From Chryseobacterium contaminans (GTDB lineage: Bacteria; Bacteroidota; Bacteroidia; Flavobacteriales; Weeksellaceae), in contig NZ_MAYF01000212.1 of assembly GCF_001684955.1 (NCBI RefSeq), positions 1 through 36,174 of the forward strand: a stretch of 36,174 nt of DNA, given 5' to 3'. The position numbers and the translations under genes were made by a program. The notes below the pieces were generated by a model, which was not told where the DNA came from, searched no databases, and saw only the letters and a list, made by a program, of their open reading frames with translations. Shown here in pieces: positions 7,492 to 14,984 of this stretch (positions are counted from its first letter, which is position 1; each line of letters opens with the position of its first letter).

Positions 7492-8154
7492 TTATTTATT
7501 CTTCAAAGCTACTACCTCATCAGGGTTTGCAAAGGAACCACCATCCGTAATTGCTGAAGAATGGAAATATCCGGCTTTTGTAACTTCCCTGATCTCTTCA
7601 ATATTTGAGGAACGAAGACCTCCTCCAACAAGAATTTCAATTCTTCCATTGGAAAGAGCCACTAATTTTTTCAGATTTTCTTTTCCTTCAGATACATTGG
7701 GTTTCTGGCCTGAAGTAAGAATGGTTGTAAAGCCACATTCAATTACTTTTTCCAAAGATTCTTCCAATCCTTTTGCTCTGTCGAAAGCACGATGGAATGT
7801 GCATGGAAGTGGTGAAGCCAATTCAACCAAGGTTTTATTTTGCTCAACATTCACCTCATCCTTTTCATTCAGAATTCCGAATACAAAACCATCAACATTC
7901 AATGATTTTAATGCGATCAGGTCTGATTTCATCTGCTCAAACTCAGCATCTGAATAAGTAAAATCACCTCCTCTCGGACGAATCATCACAAAGATTGGAA
8001 TGTTTATTTTCTCTCTTAAGTCTTTTGTAGATTGAAAATCGGGAGTTGTTCCTCCTTCGCTTAATCCGGCACACAATTCAATTCTGTCTGCCCCGTTTTC
8101 AAAAGCAATCATTGCTGATTCCGGATTAAAGCATGCTATTTCTATTTTTGACAT
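7492..8154 (-). CDS. cutC: CutC family protein (copper homeostasis protein CutC)
   Basis: A 220-residue, full-length CutC TIM barrel. It opens with IEIACFNPESAMIAFENGAD and the family signature RIELCAGLSEGGTTPDF, followed by VMIRPRGGDFTYSD, TFHRAFDRAKG and the C-terminal ILVGGGLRSSNI. CutC was named for copper tolerance in E. coli, but that phenotype has been disputed and the biochemical activity is unsettled. The cytoplasmic location is inferred from the lack of a signal peptide. The gene begins 14 bp after the stop codon of the lipoprotein gene on the same strand, so the two are probably cotranscribed. Start ATG at 8154. Confidence 0.92.
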   Translation of the reverse strand: MSKIEIACFNPESAMIAFENGADRIELCAGLSEGGTTPDFQSTKDLREKINIPIFVMIRPRGGDFTYSDAEFEQMKSDLIALKSLNVDGFVFGILNEKDEVNVEQNKTLVELASPLPCTFHRAFDRAKGLEESLEKVIECGFTTILTSGQKPNVSEGKENLKKLVALSNGRIEILVGGGLRSSNIEEIREVTKAGYFHSSAITDGGSFANPDEVVALKNK

Positions 8155-8168
8155 TGTCTTTCTATCTT

Positions 8169-8735
8169 TTAATTAAATTCAGGAGTATCTTGCAGTACAT
8201 CGGCAATCAGGAAGGAATTATTCTCCTTACTCACCCTAACTTTGACAGGATATACTGCTTTTAATGCTTTATCATTAAGAACAACATCAAACAAATAATT
8301 ATTCCCATTTTCAGATATCAGTTCGCATTTGGTTACCTGCACTTTATCCCAATCCTGCCCTGCGATTAAGAATCCAACGCCTACACCTGCTTTTTTAGTA
8401 TCAAATTTTCCTTTCCACTTATCGTTAAATTCCTTCTCTGTAAGGCTTCCGTCAACATCCATATCAACATTCATAGCATCGGTTTTATAGTCGTAATACT
8501 CTTTGGTTGTTATTTTCTGCATGTTTTTATCCAGGCTACCAAGATCTGCTTTAAAGTAGTCTTCAATACTTTTTTCTAACCATTTTTTCGCTTCTTCCGA
8601 TTCATTTGTCTGAGGCCTCGTTTCCTGAACCACATTTTTTTTCACTTCAGGTTCCGGTTGAGTAGCTAATGCTTCTTTCTTTTCTTCCTTACATCCTATT
8701 ATTAAAAACAGGGAAGCGATCATCATTCTTTTCAT
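8169..8735 (-). CDS. Small lipoprotein with an EF-hand-like loop, function unknown
   Basis: 188 residues. The N-terminus MKRMMIASLFLIIGC is a lipoprotein signal with acylation predicted at Cys15. A Glu/Lys/Pro-rich linker (~16-45) follows, then an alpha/beta domain to the end. That domain resembles DUF3828-like periplasmic domains in outline (DYYDYKTD segment, strands around FLIAGQDWDKVQV and YPVKVRVSKENNSFLIADV), but I cannot name the family firmly. DMDVDGSLTEKE matches a canonical 12-residue EF-hand loop: Asp at 1, 3 and 5, Gly at 6, Leu at 8, Glu at 12. Cell-envelope calcium binding is therefore possible. It sits directly upstream of cutC, probably in one transcript. Confidence 0.75.
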   Translation of the reverse strand: MKRMMIASLFLIIGCKEEKKEALATQPEPEVKKNVVQETRPQTNESEEAKKWLEKSIEDYFKADLGSLDKNMQKITTKEYYDYKTDAMNVDMDVDGSLTEKEFNDKWKGKFDTKKAGVGVGFLIAGQDWDKVQVTKCELISENGNNYLFDVVLNDKALKAVYPVKVRVSKENNSFLIADVLQDTPEFN

Positions 8736-8836
8736 ATTCTGTCTATCTGTTTATTTTTGGTTTACCACTTATTTTTAATCTAAATTATTAGTTTACAAAT
8801 AGTGTTGGACAATCAAAGATTTTCTGTTTTTTAGCC

Positions 8837-8862
8837 ACGAATGAATTTATTAGTACATTCGT
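8837..8862. repeat. Inverted repeat ACGAATG/CATTCGT
   Basis: Seven-bp arms (8837-8843 and 8856-8862) separated by 12 nt, in the gap between glycosylasparaginase and the downstream lipoprotein gene. It is too weak and lacks a T-run on the minus side, so it is not called a terminator. Confidence 0.35.
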
Positions 8863-8882
8863 TGCCATAAGAAAATTGTGTA

Positions 8883-9878
8883 TTATTTTACTGCAAATTC
8901 AGGGGTTTCAAGACGGTTTCCTTTTTGGTCGTATACGGCAAAGTTAAATCCGTCCTGAATACAGTAAGCTCCGTATTCTCCTTTTTTATTGATGGCAATA
9001 AAGCCCACCTGAATGTCTTTAAGATTTTTATTCCTTCTCTGATTGATCTTTACAATTCTGTCTACAGCTTCTTTACAGGCTTGTTGTGGGGTTCTTCCCT
9101 GCCTCATCAGCTCTACCACAAGATGAGTTCCTACAGTTCTGATCACCTCTTCACCGTGCCCTGTTGCTGTAGCTGCTCCTACTTCGTTATCTACAAATAA
9201 ACCTGCCCCGATAATGGGAGAATCTCCTACCCTTCCGTGCATTTTGAAGGCCATTCCACTGGTAGTGCAGGCTCCGGAAAGGCTTCCATGAGCATCAAGG
9301 GCGATCATTCCTATGGTATCGTGATTTTCAATATTGGCAATGGGTTTATACTGACTTGTTTTCAGCCATTCTTTCCATTCTTTTTCGGATTCTTCAGTGA
9401 GAAGATTTTCTTTTTTGAAACCTTGGGAAAGGGCAAACTGCAATGCTCCGTCTCCTACTAACATTACGTGAGGTGTTTTTTCCATCACAGCTCTGGCTAC
9501 AGAGATAGGATTTTTAATATTCTCAATACAGGCCACTGAACCGATATTGTAGTTATCATCCATAATGCAGGCATCTAATGTTACCCTTCCGTCTCTGTCC
9601 GGGCGGCCGCCATAACCTACACTTCTTTCTTTAGGATCCAATTCTACCAGCCTCACTCCTTTTTCAACGGCATCCAGGGCTTTTCCTCCTTTTCCAAGAA
9701 TCGTCCAAGCTTCTTCATTGGCTTTAATACCGAAATTCCAGGTTGAAAGAACGATAGGTTTATTGGTAACAGTATTATTTTCAGGCAATTCTTTCGCCAT
9801 CAGATCCAATGGATTTACAGCGAGTGCCGCGGTTGCGATCCCCAGTTTTTTGATAAAACTTCTTCGGTTATTGTTCAT
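8883..9878 (-). CDS. N4-(beta-N-acetylglucosaminyl)-L-asparaginase (glycosylasparaginase), exported
   Basis: It hydrolyses the GlcNAc-Asn bond left after N-glycoprotein breakdown. The protein is an Ntn hydrolase of 331 residues. The N-terminus MNNNRRSFIKKLGIATAALA has a twin-arginine-like RRSFIK motif, so Tat export to the periplasm is likely. The precursor should cleave itself between Asp187 and Thr188 in ENHDTIGMIALD, exposing Thr188 as the nucleophile. The alpha-chain signature GYGGRPDRDGRVTLDACIM and the beta-chain substrate site GRVGDSPIIGAGLFVDNEVG followed by AATATGHGEE are both present. The protein closely resembles the structurally studied enzyme of Elizabethkingia meningoseptica as I recall it. 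Divergent from a Crp/Fnr gene. Confidence 0.95.
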   Translation of the reverse strand: MNNNRRSFIKKLGIATAALAVNPLDLMAKELPENNTVTNKPIVLSTWNFGIKANEEAWTILGKGGKALDAVEKGVRLVELDPKERSVGYGGRPDRDGRVTLDACIMDDNYNIGSVACIENIKNPISVARAVMEKTPHVMLVGDGALQFALSQGFKKENLLTEESEKEWKEWLKTSQYKPIANIENHDTIGMIALDAHGSLSGACTTSGMAFKMHGRVGDSPIIGAGLFVDNEVGAATATGHGEEVIRTVGTHLVVELMRQGRTPQQACKEAVDRIVKINQRRNKNLKDIQVGFIAINKKGEYGAYCIQDGFNFAVYDQKGNRLETPEFAVK

Positions 9879-9885
9879 TGTATAA

Positions 9886-9893
9886 CAAAATTA
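9886..9893 (-). promoter_or_regulatory. -7 promoter element of glycosylasparaginase
   Basis: Reads TAATTTTG toward the gene, matching TAnnTTTG. Only 7 bp separate it from the ATG at 9878, so the message may be leaderless or nearly so. No clear -33 element. Confidence 0.5.
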
Positions 9894-9986
9894 TAGTATC
9901 AACAAATCTAAAAAAAACTTCTTTGAAATCCTTATTATCGTGCAACGAATATCTATATCTGATTTTTATTTATCTTTACTCCCGTA

Positions 9987-10592
9987 ATGGACTTATTTAA
10001 GACTTTTAAGAATATTGTTTTCTTCCAGGATTTATCTGATGAGGAAATTAATGTTTTGATAAGCCTCAGCACTCCCAGATTTCTTAGAAAAAAAGAAACA
10101 CTGGCTGAACCAGGACAGTCTTTTAATCAGTTATTTATCCTCTCCAACGGATTACTGAGATTTTTCTTTGATGATGAAAACGGCAATGAAACGAATCTTT
10201 TCTTACCATCAGAAAAAGAAGCAGCCATTATGGAAAGCCCGGAATCATTTTCAGGAGAAAGTGAAAGAAAATACACGATTGAAGCTGTTATAGAATCTCA
10301 GATCTTTTTATTTAACAAAGCTGAGTTTGAAGAAGCGGCATTTCAGCACAGGGGAATTTACAATGCTTATCTGAAATCTTTAAAACAAATCATTAACACC
10401 CTAAAGGTACGCACAGAACAGCTTTGCTCCACTTCTCCCCATTCCCGATATGAAGAGTTCCTGGAAAGCCGTCCTTTCACTTCCCAAAATGCTAACAGGA
10501 AGTATATTGCCAATTTTCTGGGCATTACTCCCAATTCACTTTCAAGGATGACCGCAAGGGTTCATAAAAAAAGGAACGAAAGAAAAAAATAA
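9987..10592 (+). CDS. Crp/Fnr family transcriptional regulator
   Basis: 201 residues. The N-terminal cyclic-nucleotide-binding-like beta barrel spans about 10-115 (LAEPGQSFNQLFILSNGLLRF), followed by a long dimer helix and a C-terminal winged helix with the HTH at about 172-192 (YIANFLGITPNSLSRM). No Fnr-type cysteine cluster is present, so the ligand is unknown. Small Bacteroidota members of this group often control a neighbouring gene. Here the next gene in the same direction is the DUF3302/HlyD/outer-membrane-channel operon 215 bp downstream, and the divergent gene is glycosylasparaginase. The gap 10593-10807 shows no other feature. A near-consensus -7 element (TATCTTTA) precedes the ATG. 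Confidence 0.85.
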   Translation: MDLFKTFKNIVFFQDLSDEEINVLISLSTPRFLRKKETLAEPGQSFNQLFILSNGLLRFFFDDENGNETNLFLPSEKEAAIMESPESFSGESERKYTIEAVIESQIFLFNKAEFEEAAFQHRGIYNAYLKSLKQIINTLKVRTEQLCSTSPHSRYEEFLESRPFTSQNANRKYIANFLGITPNSLSRMTARVHKKRNERKK

Positions 10593-10807
10593 CTTAGGAA
10601 TACTTTTTCTCACTTTATTCGATCTATTTTTGCTTCATCAAAATACTGTTACACAATTTATTAAAAGCAAAATGAGAAAAATATTATTCACAAAAAGGAT
10701 TACATTCAATCATCTTTACCCTTCATGAAGATGTAAGCTAACTGACTGGCATTTACAGTCCGGTTACCTCTTGTTATACCTTTAATTATACCTTATACCA
10801 ATATATT

Positions 10808-11173
10808 ATGCAAAGAATATCCATCCTTCTCTGCCTGTTACTTTCATGCAATTTTGTTCAGGCATCCACAGGAATAGAAGACCATATAGCTGATGTTGCA
10901 TCCTGGGTCATTTTACTTGTTTTACCTTTGGCCGGGATCTACCTTTTCTGGAAAGTTCACATTTATCCGGAGAAAGTAGCTGAAAAGAAGAATCATCCTC
11001 AGCTCAACGCCATAAAGAGTATGTGCCTCCTTTCTCTTGTGTTTGGAGGCCTTTTATGGCCGGTTGCCCTAATCTGGGCGAATTATGATTACGGCAATCA
11101 AAATCAACCTAAAAATAATCCTGATGCGCCTAAAGAGCAGGAAGAAGAAGAACTTAACACAATTGAAAATTAA
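10808..11173 (+). CDS. DUF3302 (YiaW-like) small inner-membrane protein
   Basis: 121 residues. A signal-like N-terminus ends near residue 19, followed by two membrane helices at about 30-50 (VASWVILLVLPLAGIYLFWK) and 70-90 (LLSLVFGGLLWPVALIWANY), and a Glu/Pro-rich tail. This is the pattern of DUF3302 proteins such as E. coli YiaW, which is encoded next to the HlyD-like YiaV. Here too the next gene, 5 bp downstream, is a HlyD-type adaptor. It is the only other inner-membrane component encoded in the operon, so it may partner the adaptor. Activity is unknown. Confidence 0.82.
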   Translation: MQRISILLCLLLSCNFVQASTGIEDHIADVASWVILLVLPLAGIYLFWKVHIYPEKVAEKKNHPQLNAIKSMCLLSLVFGGLLWPVALIWANYDYGNQNQPKNNPDAPKEQEEEELNTIEN

Positions 11174-11178
11174 TCAAC

Positions 11179-12336
11179 ATGCTAGAATTACTCATCGCCA
11201 TATATGCCGGAATCTGCTGGCTTCTCATTAAAAAATTAAAATTAATTCCCTGGACATTTACCACACAGGTTGTGGTATATTCCCTTCCTATTTTTGGATC
11301 TATCGCTTTAATATTAAGCCTTAATTACTACTGCCCTATTACTTCCGATGTGAAGGTGGGAAACAGAAGTGTGGATATTACCACACAGGTTTTAGGGAAA
11401 GTTAAAAAAGTATATGTAAAAACCAATCAGGAGGTTAAAAAAGGAGATACCTTATTTGTTCTGGACAGAGAGCCGTATGTACAGGAGATTAAATCTCTGG
11501 AAGCAAAACTCAGTAATATGAAAGCTACTGTAAGCTCCTACAATACAGATATTGCTTCATCCAGAAAGAATATTGCGGGTTTACAGTCACAACTTGATCT
11601 GGCCAATAAAAGAGTGAATCAATATAAAGAATTGGTGGAAGCTGGAGCTGCCAATAAATTTGATCTGGAACAAGCAATGACGAATGTTCAGGACTTACAG
11701 TCAAGAATCAGTGCAGCACAGGCTCAGCAACAGTCTCTTGAAACCAAGTCGAATGCTTCTTATAATGGAGAAAACTCTTCTGTATCGGAAATTCAGGCGA
11801 AATTGGATCAGGCGAAATGGAATTTGTCTCAAACCGTTGTTTTAGCTCCTACTGATGGTATTATTCCGAATGTTCAGCTTAATGAAGGGGCTATTATGGC
11901 TCCGTTTAAATCTGCGTTTGTTTTGATTCAGAAACAGCAGTCTGTTATCGGATTCTTTGCTCAAAACGAACTTGAAGCTGTGAAGAATGGTGATGAAGTA
12001 GAATTGGCTCTTAAAACAGAACCGGGAAAGGTGGTTAAGGCTAAACTTGAGTATGTAATTGATGCTACCAGCCAGGGTATTATGAACAATGCAGGAGGAA
12101 TGCTTGGCGGAAACGGTTCTACAGCAGGACTTCCTGATACTGCCAGACAATTACCGGAAACGGATGGAAAAATGATTGCCAAGTTTGTTCTGGAAGATAA
12201 CCAAAAGCAACTGACGGTTGGAGCGAGAGGTACAGCGGTTATTTATTCGGATCATATCAAACCTTTACATCTTATCCGAAAGGTAATGGTACGCATCAAC
12301 AGTAAAATTAACTTCGTTATTCCAAAACTTCATTAA
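11179..12336 (+). CDS. HlyD/EmrA-type membrane fusion (periplasmic adaptor) protein
   Basis: 385 residues. Two N-terminal hydrophobic segments (about 1-20 and 30-52) anchor it in the inner membrane. The first half of a biotinyl-lipoyl domain follows (ITTQVLGKVKKVYVKTNQEV, about 68-90), then a long coiled coil (~100-200, with repeated Gln/Ala/Leu heptads), the second lipoyl half (VVLAPTDGIIPNVQLNEGAI) and a beta-barrel. Such proteins bridge an inner-membrane pump to an outer-membrane channel. Layout and neighbour match YiaV/YibH-type adaptors, which are paired with DUF3302 proteins. The gene is 5 bp after the DUF3302 gene and 1 bp before the outer-membrane factor gene, so the three form a tight operon. 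No pump subunit is encoded here. Confidence 0.9.
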   Translation: MLELLIAIYAGICWLLIKKLKLIPWTFTTQVVVYSLPIFGSIALILSLNYYCPITSDVKVGNRSVDITTQVLGKVKKVYVKTNQEVKKGDTLFVLDREPYVQEIKSLEAKLSNMKATVSSYNTDIASSRKNIAGLQSQLDLANKRVNQYKELVEAGAANKFDLEQAMTNVQDLQSRISAAQAQQQSLETKSNASYNGENSSVSEIQAKLDQAKWNLSQTVVLAPTDGIIPNVQLNEGAIMAPFKSAFVLIQKQQSVIGFFAQNELEAVKNGDEVELALKTEPGKVVKAKLEYVIDATSQGIMNNAGGMLGGNGSTAGLPDTARQLPETDGKMIAKFVLEDNQKQLTVGARGTAVIYSDHIKPLHLIRKVMVRINSKINFVIPKLH

Positions 12337-12337
12337 T

Positions 12338-13738
12338 ATGTACAAAAGATTCATCATGGCAGGAATCCTGGCTGTAAGTCTTAGCTCATGCATAGGCTAC
12401 AAGGAACCTACCAAAGAAAACATAGCTGAGTTAAAGGAAAAAAATGAAATTGCCTCTCATATTACCATTCCTGATGAATGGATTTTTGACCGGAATGCCA
12501 ATTCCAGATCTCTTTCTTATGATTGGATTACGGATCTTAAGACTCCACAGCTAGAAGCACTTATCAATGAGGGAATGCAATATAATGCAGATATTATCAT
12601 TGCTAAAGAAAAACTCAATCAGATTGAGCTGGCGATGGAAATTGCAGGGACTAATCTTTATCCAAGTGTAAGTGCCGTTGCCAATACCTCCAACAACCTT
12701 GTAAGTGAAAGCCAGATCAGTCGTCTTGCACTAAAGGCAAGCTGGGAAATTGATTTATGGGGTAAAAATAAATCGGCACAAATGGCCAGTACCAGCGATT
12801 ATTTTTCTGCCAAGCATAAAAGCACCCTGTTACACCAGTCTATTGCTGCGATGATTGCAAAGGCGTATTATCTCAATATTGCCGGAAACATCCAGGAAAA
12901 TAGGATTGAAGGTTATATTCAGAAAACTAAAGAGCTGGAAAAACTATATGGTATTCAGAAAAAAGTAGGAACTGCAAATGCTCTTGATTTATCTAATATC
13001 TCTGCCGAAATTATTTCTTTGGAAGGATATCTGGAAAAGATCAGAAATGCCAATAGGCAGTCCAGGAGATCTCTTGAGCTGCTTACCGGAAAATATCCTG
13101 AAGGAAAATTAACCACGCAGAACTTTTTTAATCCTGTACAAAATAACATTCCTTCTTCTTTTCCATTGGAGCTTTTAGAAAGCAGATCTGATATACAGGC
13201 TTATCATTTTCAGATAGAAAAGGCTTTTTATGAGGTTCAGCAGGCTAATGCAGCAAGGCTTCCTTCTCTTACCATCAGTTCTTCACTGGGAACGGCAGGC
13301 AGTAATGTGGAATCTATTAATTCATTATTTACGAATCCTTTACTGAGAGTTGGTGGTGGCTTGGTTTCTCCAATTTTTAATGGTGGAAAGCTTAAGAAGA
13401 ATATAGAAATAAAAAACTCACAGCAAAAACAGGTGGTTGAAGAGTATTCAAAAGCAGTTCTGAACGCATTGAATGAAGTGGAATCATCATTAGCTAATCT
13501 GAATTCTCTTGAAAAGCAGAGCGGTTTTAACCGTAAAGCCATCAATGAACTGAAAAACAATATCAGCCTCACTGAAAAACAAATTAAGGTAGGAACCAAT
13601 AACAGTTTCATATTGATCCGGAAACAAAGGGATCTTCTTAAAAATGAGATGAATCTTATCAACCTGGAGCTTCAGGACAAAATGGAACGCATCAATCTTT
13701 ATATGGCTCTGGGTGCACAAAACTTCATTTTTTCATAA
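12338..13738 (+). CDS. Outer-membrane efflux lipoprotein, NodT/OprM family
   Basis: 466 residues. Lipoprotein signal MYKRFIMAGILAVSLSSC with acylation predicted at Cys18. Two outer-membrane-efflux repeats follow: the first half contains ASWEIDLWGKNKSAQMAS, and the second FPLELLESRSDIQAYHFQIE, then SPIFNGGKLKKNIEIKN, which are typical NodT-family landmarks. The trimer would form the beta-barrel and periplasmic tunnel that opens to the outside. Last gene of the DUF3302-adaptor-channel operon, closed by a strong hairpin 10 bp after the stop. The transported compound is unknown. Confidence 0.92.
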   Translation: MYKRFIMAGILAVSLSSCIGYKEPTKENIAELKEKNEIASHITIPDEWIFDRNANSRSLSYDWITDLKTPQLEALINEGMQYNADIIIAKEKLNQIELAMEIAGTNLYPSVSAVANTSNNLVSESQISRLALKASWEIDLWGKNKSAQMASTSDYFSAKHKSTLLHQSIAAMIAKAYYLNIAGNIQENRIEGYIQKTKELEKLYGIQKKVGTANALDLSNISAEIISLEGYLEKIRNANRQSRRSLELLTGKYPEGKLTTQNFFNPVQNNIPSSFPLELLESRSDIQAYHFQIEKAFYEVQQANAARLPSLTISSSLGTAGSNVESINSLFTNPLLRVGGGLVSPIFNGGKLKKNIEIKNSQQKQVVEEYSKAVLNALNEVESSLANLNSLEKQSGFNRKAINELKNNISLTEKQIKVGTNNSFILIRKQRDLLKNEMNLINLELQDKMERINLYMALGAQNFIFS

Positions 13739-13748
13739 TTTTGTACGG

Positions 13749-13780
13749 AAAGACAACGAATGGATATTCGCTGTCTTTTT
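13749..13780 (+). terminator. Intrinsic terminator of the efflux operon
   Basis: Stem AAAGACA-A-CGAAT pairs with ATTCG-C-TGTCTTT (12 pairs, one mismatch) around a GGAT loop and runs into T residues. Located 10 bp after the stop codon. Confidence 0.85.
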
Positions 13781-13831
13781 CGTTTTGTATCAACAAAGTT
13801 TTAACAATTAAGTTGTTTTAAAGTTAATAAG

Positions 13832-13880
13832 CGCATGGATAAAAAGTACACTTAAGGTTTTGAAAATCTACGATTTTCGT
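13832..13880. repeat. Fragment of repeat family R5 (copy IV)
   Basis: Contains an AAGTACACTTAAGG-like stretch followed by the hairpin GAAAATC-TAC-GATTTTC. It aligns with the middle of R5 copy I (AAGTACATTAAAG, then GAAAATC-AAA-GATTTTC). Sits just past the 3' end of the sulfur operon. Confidence 0.5.
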
Positions 13881-13895
13881 TAATGAATCTATGCA

Positions 13896-14384
13896 TTAAT
13901 GTGGTAGCTTATCTCTAAAATATCCATAGACCCAGGTTCCGGCAATGGCACTTAAAAGGGTAACAGATACAGCCAATGCTCCGGTTCCGATCTGGGCAAA
14001 AAGTGGTCCCGGACAGGCTCCGGTAATCGCCCAACCAAAGCCAAAGATCAATCCGCCATAAATCTGGCCCTTATTGAACTTTTTTGGGGTTAATGTAATA
14101 GGTTCACCATGGATTGTTTTGATGTTGAATTTCTTAATCAGCCACACTGAAATCATTCCTACCAAAACGGCGCTCCCGATAATTCCGTACATATGAAACG
14201 ACTGTAAACGGAACATTTCCTGAATTCTGAACCAGCTGATCACCTCAGCTTTTACGAAGATAATTCCAAAGATGATTCCTGCTGCCAAGTATTTTAAATT
14301 ATAATACCACGGGTGTTGTAGTTTGCTTTCATTTGTACAAAAGGCATCCTGTTGATGAATATTTTGTTCCTGTTCTTTTAACAT
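13896..14384 (-). CDS. DUF6691 / YeeE-YedE family membrane protein (half-transporter 2)
   Basis: 162 residues with about four membrane helices. It carries the YeeE/YedE signature GFGWAITGACPGPLFAQIG, with Cys124 in the CPG motif. In full-length YeeE (TsuA) thiosulfate transporters, conserved cysteines in such loops pass the sulfur compound through the membrane. Here the ~350-residue protein is split over two genes, this one and the one at 14409. Both are needed to supply both motif copies, so a heteromer is likely. It is the third gene of the operon behind the CstB-like enzyme, 24 bp after the preceding gene. Start ATG at 14384. Confidence 0.88.
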   Translation of the reverse strand: MLKEQEQNIHQQDAFCTNESKLQHPWYYNLKYLAAGIIFGIIFVKAEVISWFRIQEMFRLQSFHMYGIIGSAVLVGMISVWLIKKFNIKTIHGEPITLTPKKFNKGQIYGGLIFGFGWAITGACPGPLFAQIGTGALAVSVTLLSAIAGTWVYGYFRDKLPH

Positions 14385-14408
14385 TGATTTGATTCTTAAA
14401 AATTAAAC

Positions 14409-14972
14409 TTATAGGGAAAGGATGATCGGCAGGATAAGATTCGCCATTAGGAACCCTCCTATCATAAAGCAAATAGTAGCCACCAATGAAGGCCATTGCA
14501 GATTGGAAAGCCCCATGATTGCATGACCGCTGGTACATCCGCCCGCATATCGCGTTCCAAAACCTACCAGAAATCCGCCTACTACCATCATGATGAATCC
14601 CCTTAAGGTCAAAAGGCTCTCAAAGTTCATGAGCTGAGTTGGAACAAGGTTAGTATAATCTGTAATTCCGTAGCCAGCCAACTCACTTTTCAGATCAGGA
14701 TTAACCGTAATTTCTGAGGGGTTCAGTAAAAAATTGGCCGCTATCATTCCTCCGAAGAAAATTCCCAATACAAAAAACAGGTTCCAGGCTTCCTTTTTCC
14801 AGTCATATTTAAAAAAATTGACGTTGGCTGGTATACAAGCTGCACAAATGTGTCTTAGCGAAGAACTGATTCCAAAGGATTTATTTCCCATTATCAATAA
14901 AGCAGGAACGGTTAACCCGATTAAAGGTCCCGCTATATACCATGGCCATGGTTCTTTTATGATCTCCAACAT
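14409..14972 (-). CDS. YeeE/YedE thiosulfate-transporter family protein (half-transporter 1)
   Basis: 187 residues with about five membrane helices. The signature GFGTRYAGGCTSGHAIMGLS contains Cys146; an additional CxxC (HICAACIP, Cys43 and Cys46) lies in the first loop. It complements the DUF6691 half encoded 24 bp downstream. The starting ATG lies 12 bp after the CstB-like gene, indicating cotranscription. Known relatives carry thiosulfate or other sulfur species. Next to a persulfide dioxygenase-rhodanese that forms thiosulfate or sulfite, the pair could move such products or recover sulfur; the direction cannot be told from sequence. Confidence 0.88.
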   Translation of the reverse strand: MLEIIKEPWPWYIAGPLIGLTVPALLIMGNKSFGISSSLRHICAACIPANVNFFKYDWKKEAWNLFFVLGIFFGGMIAANFLLNPSEITVNPDLKSELAGYGITDYTNLVPTQLMNFESLLTLRGFIMMVVGGFLVGFGTRYAGGCTSGHAIMGLSNLQWPSLVATICFMIGGFLMANLILPIILSL

Positions 14973-14984
14973 ATCTATTTATTA

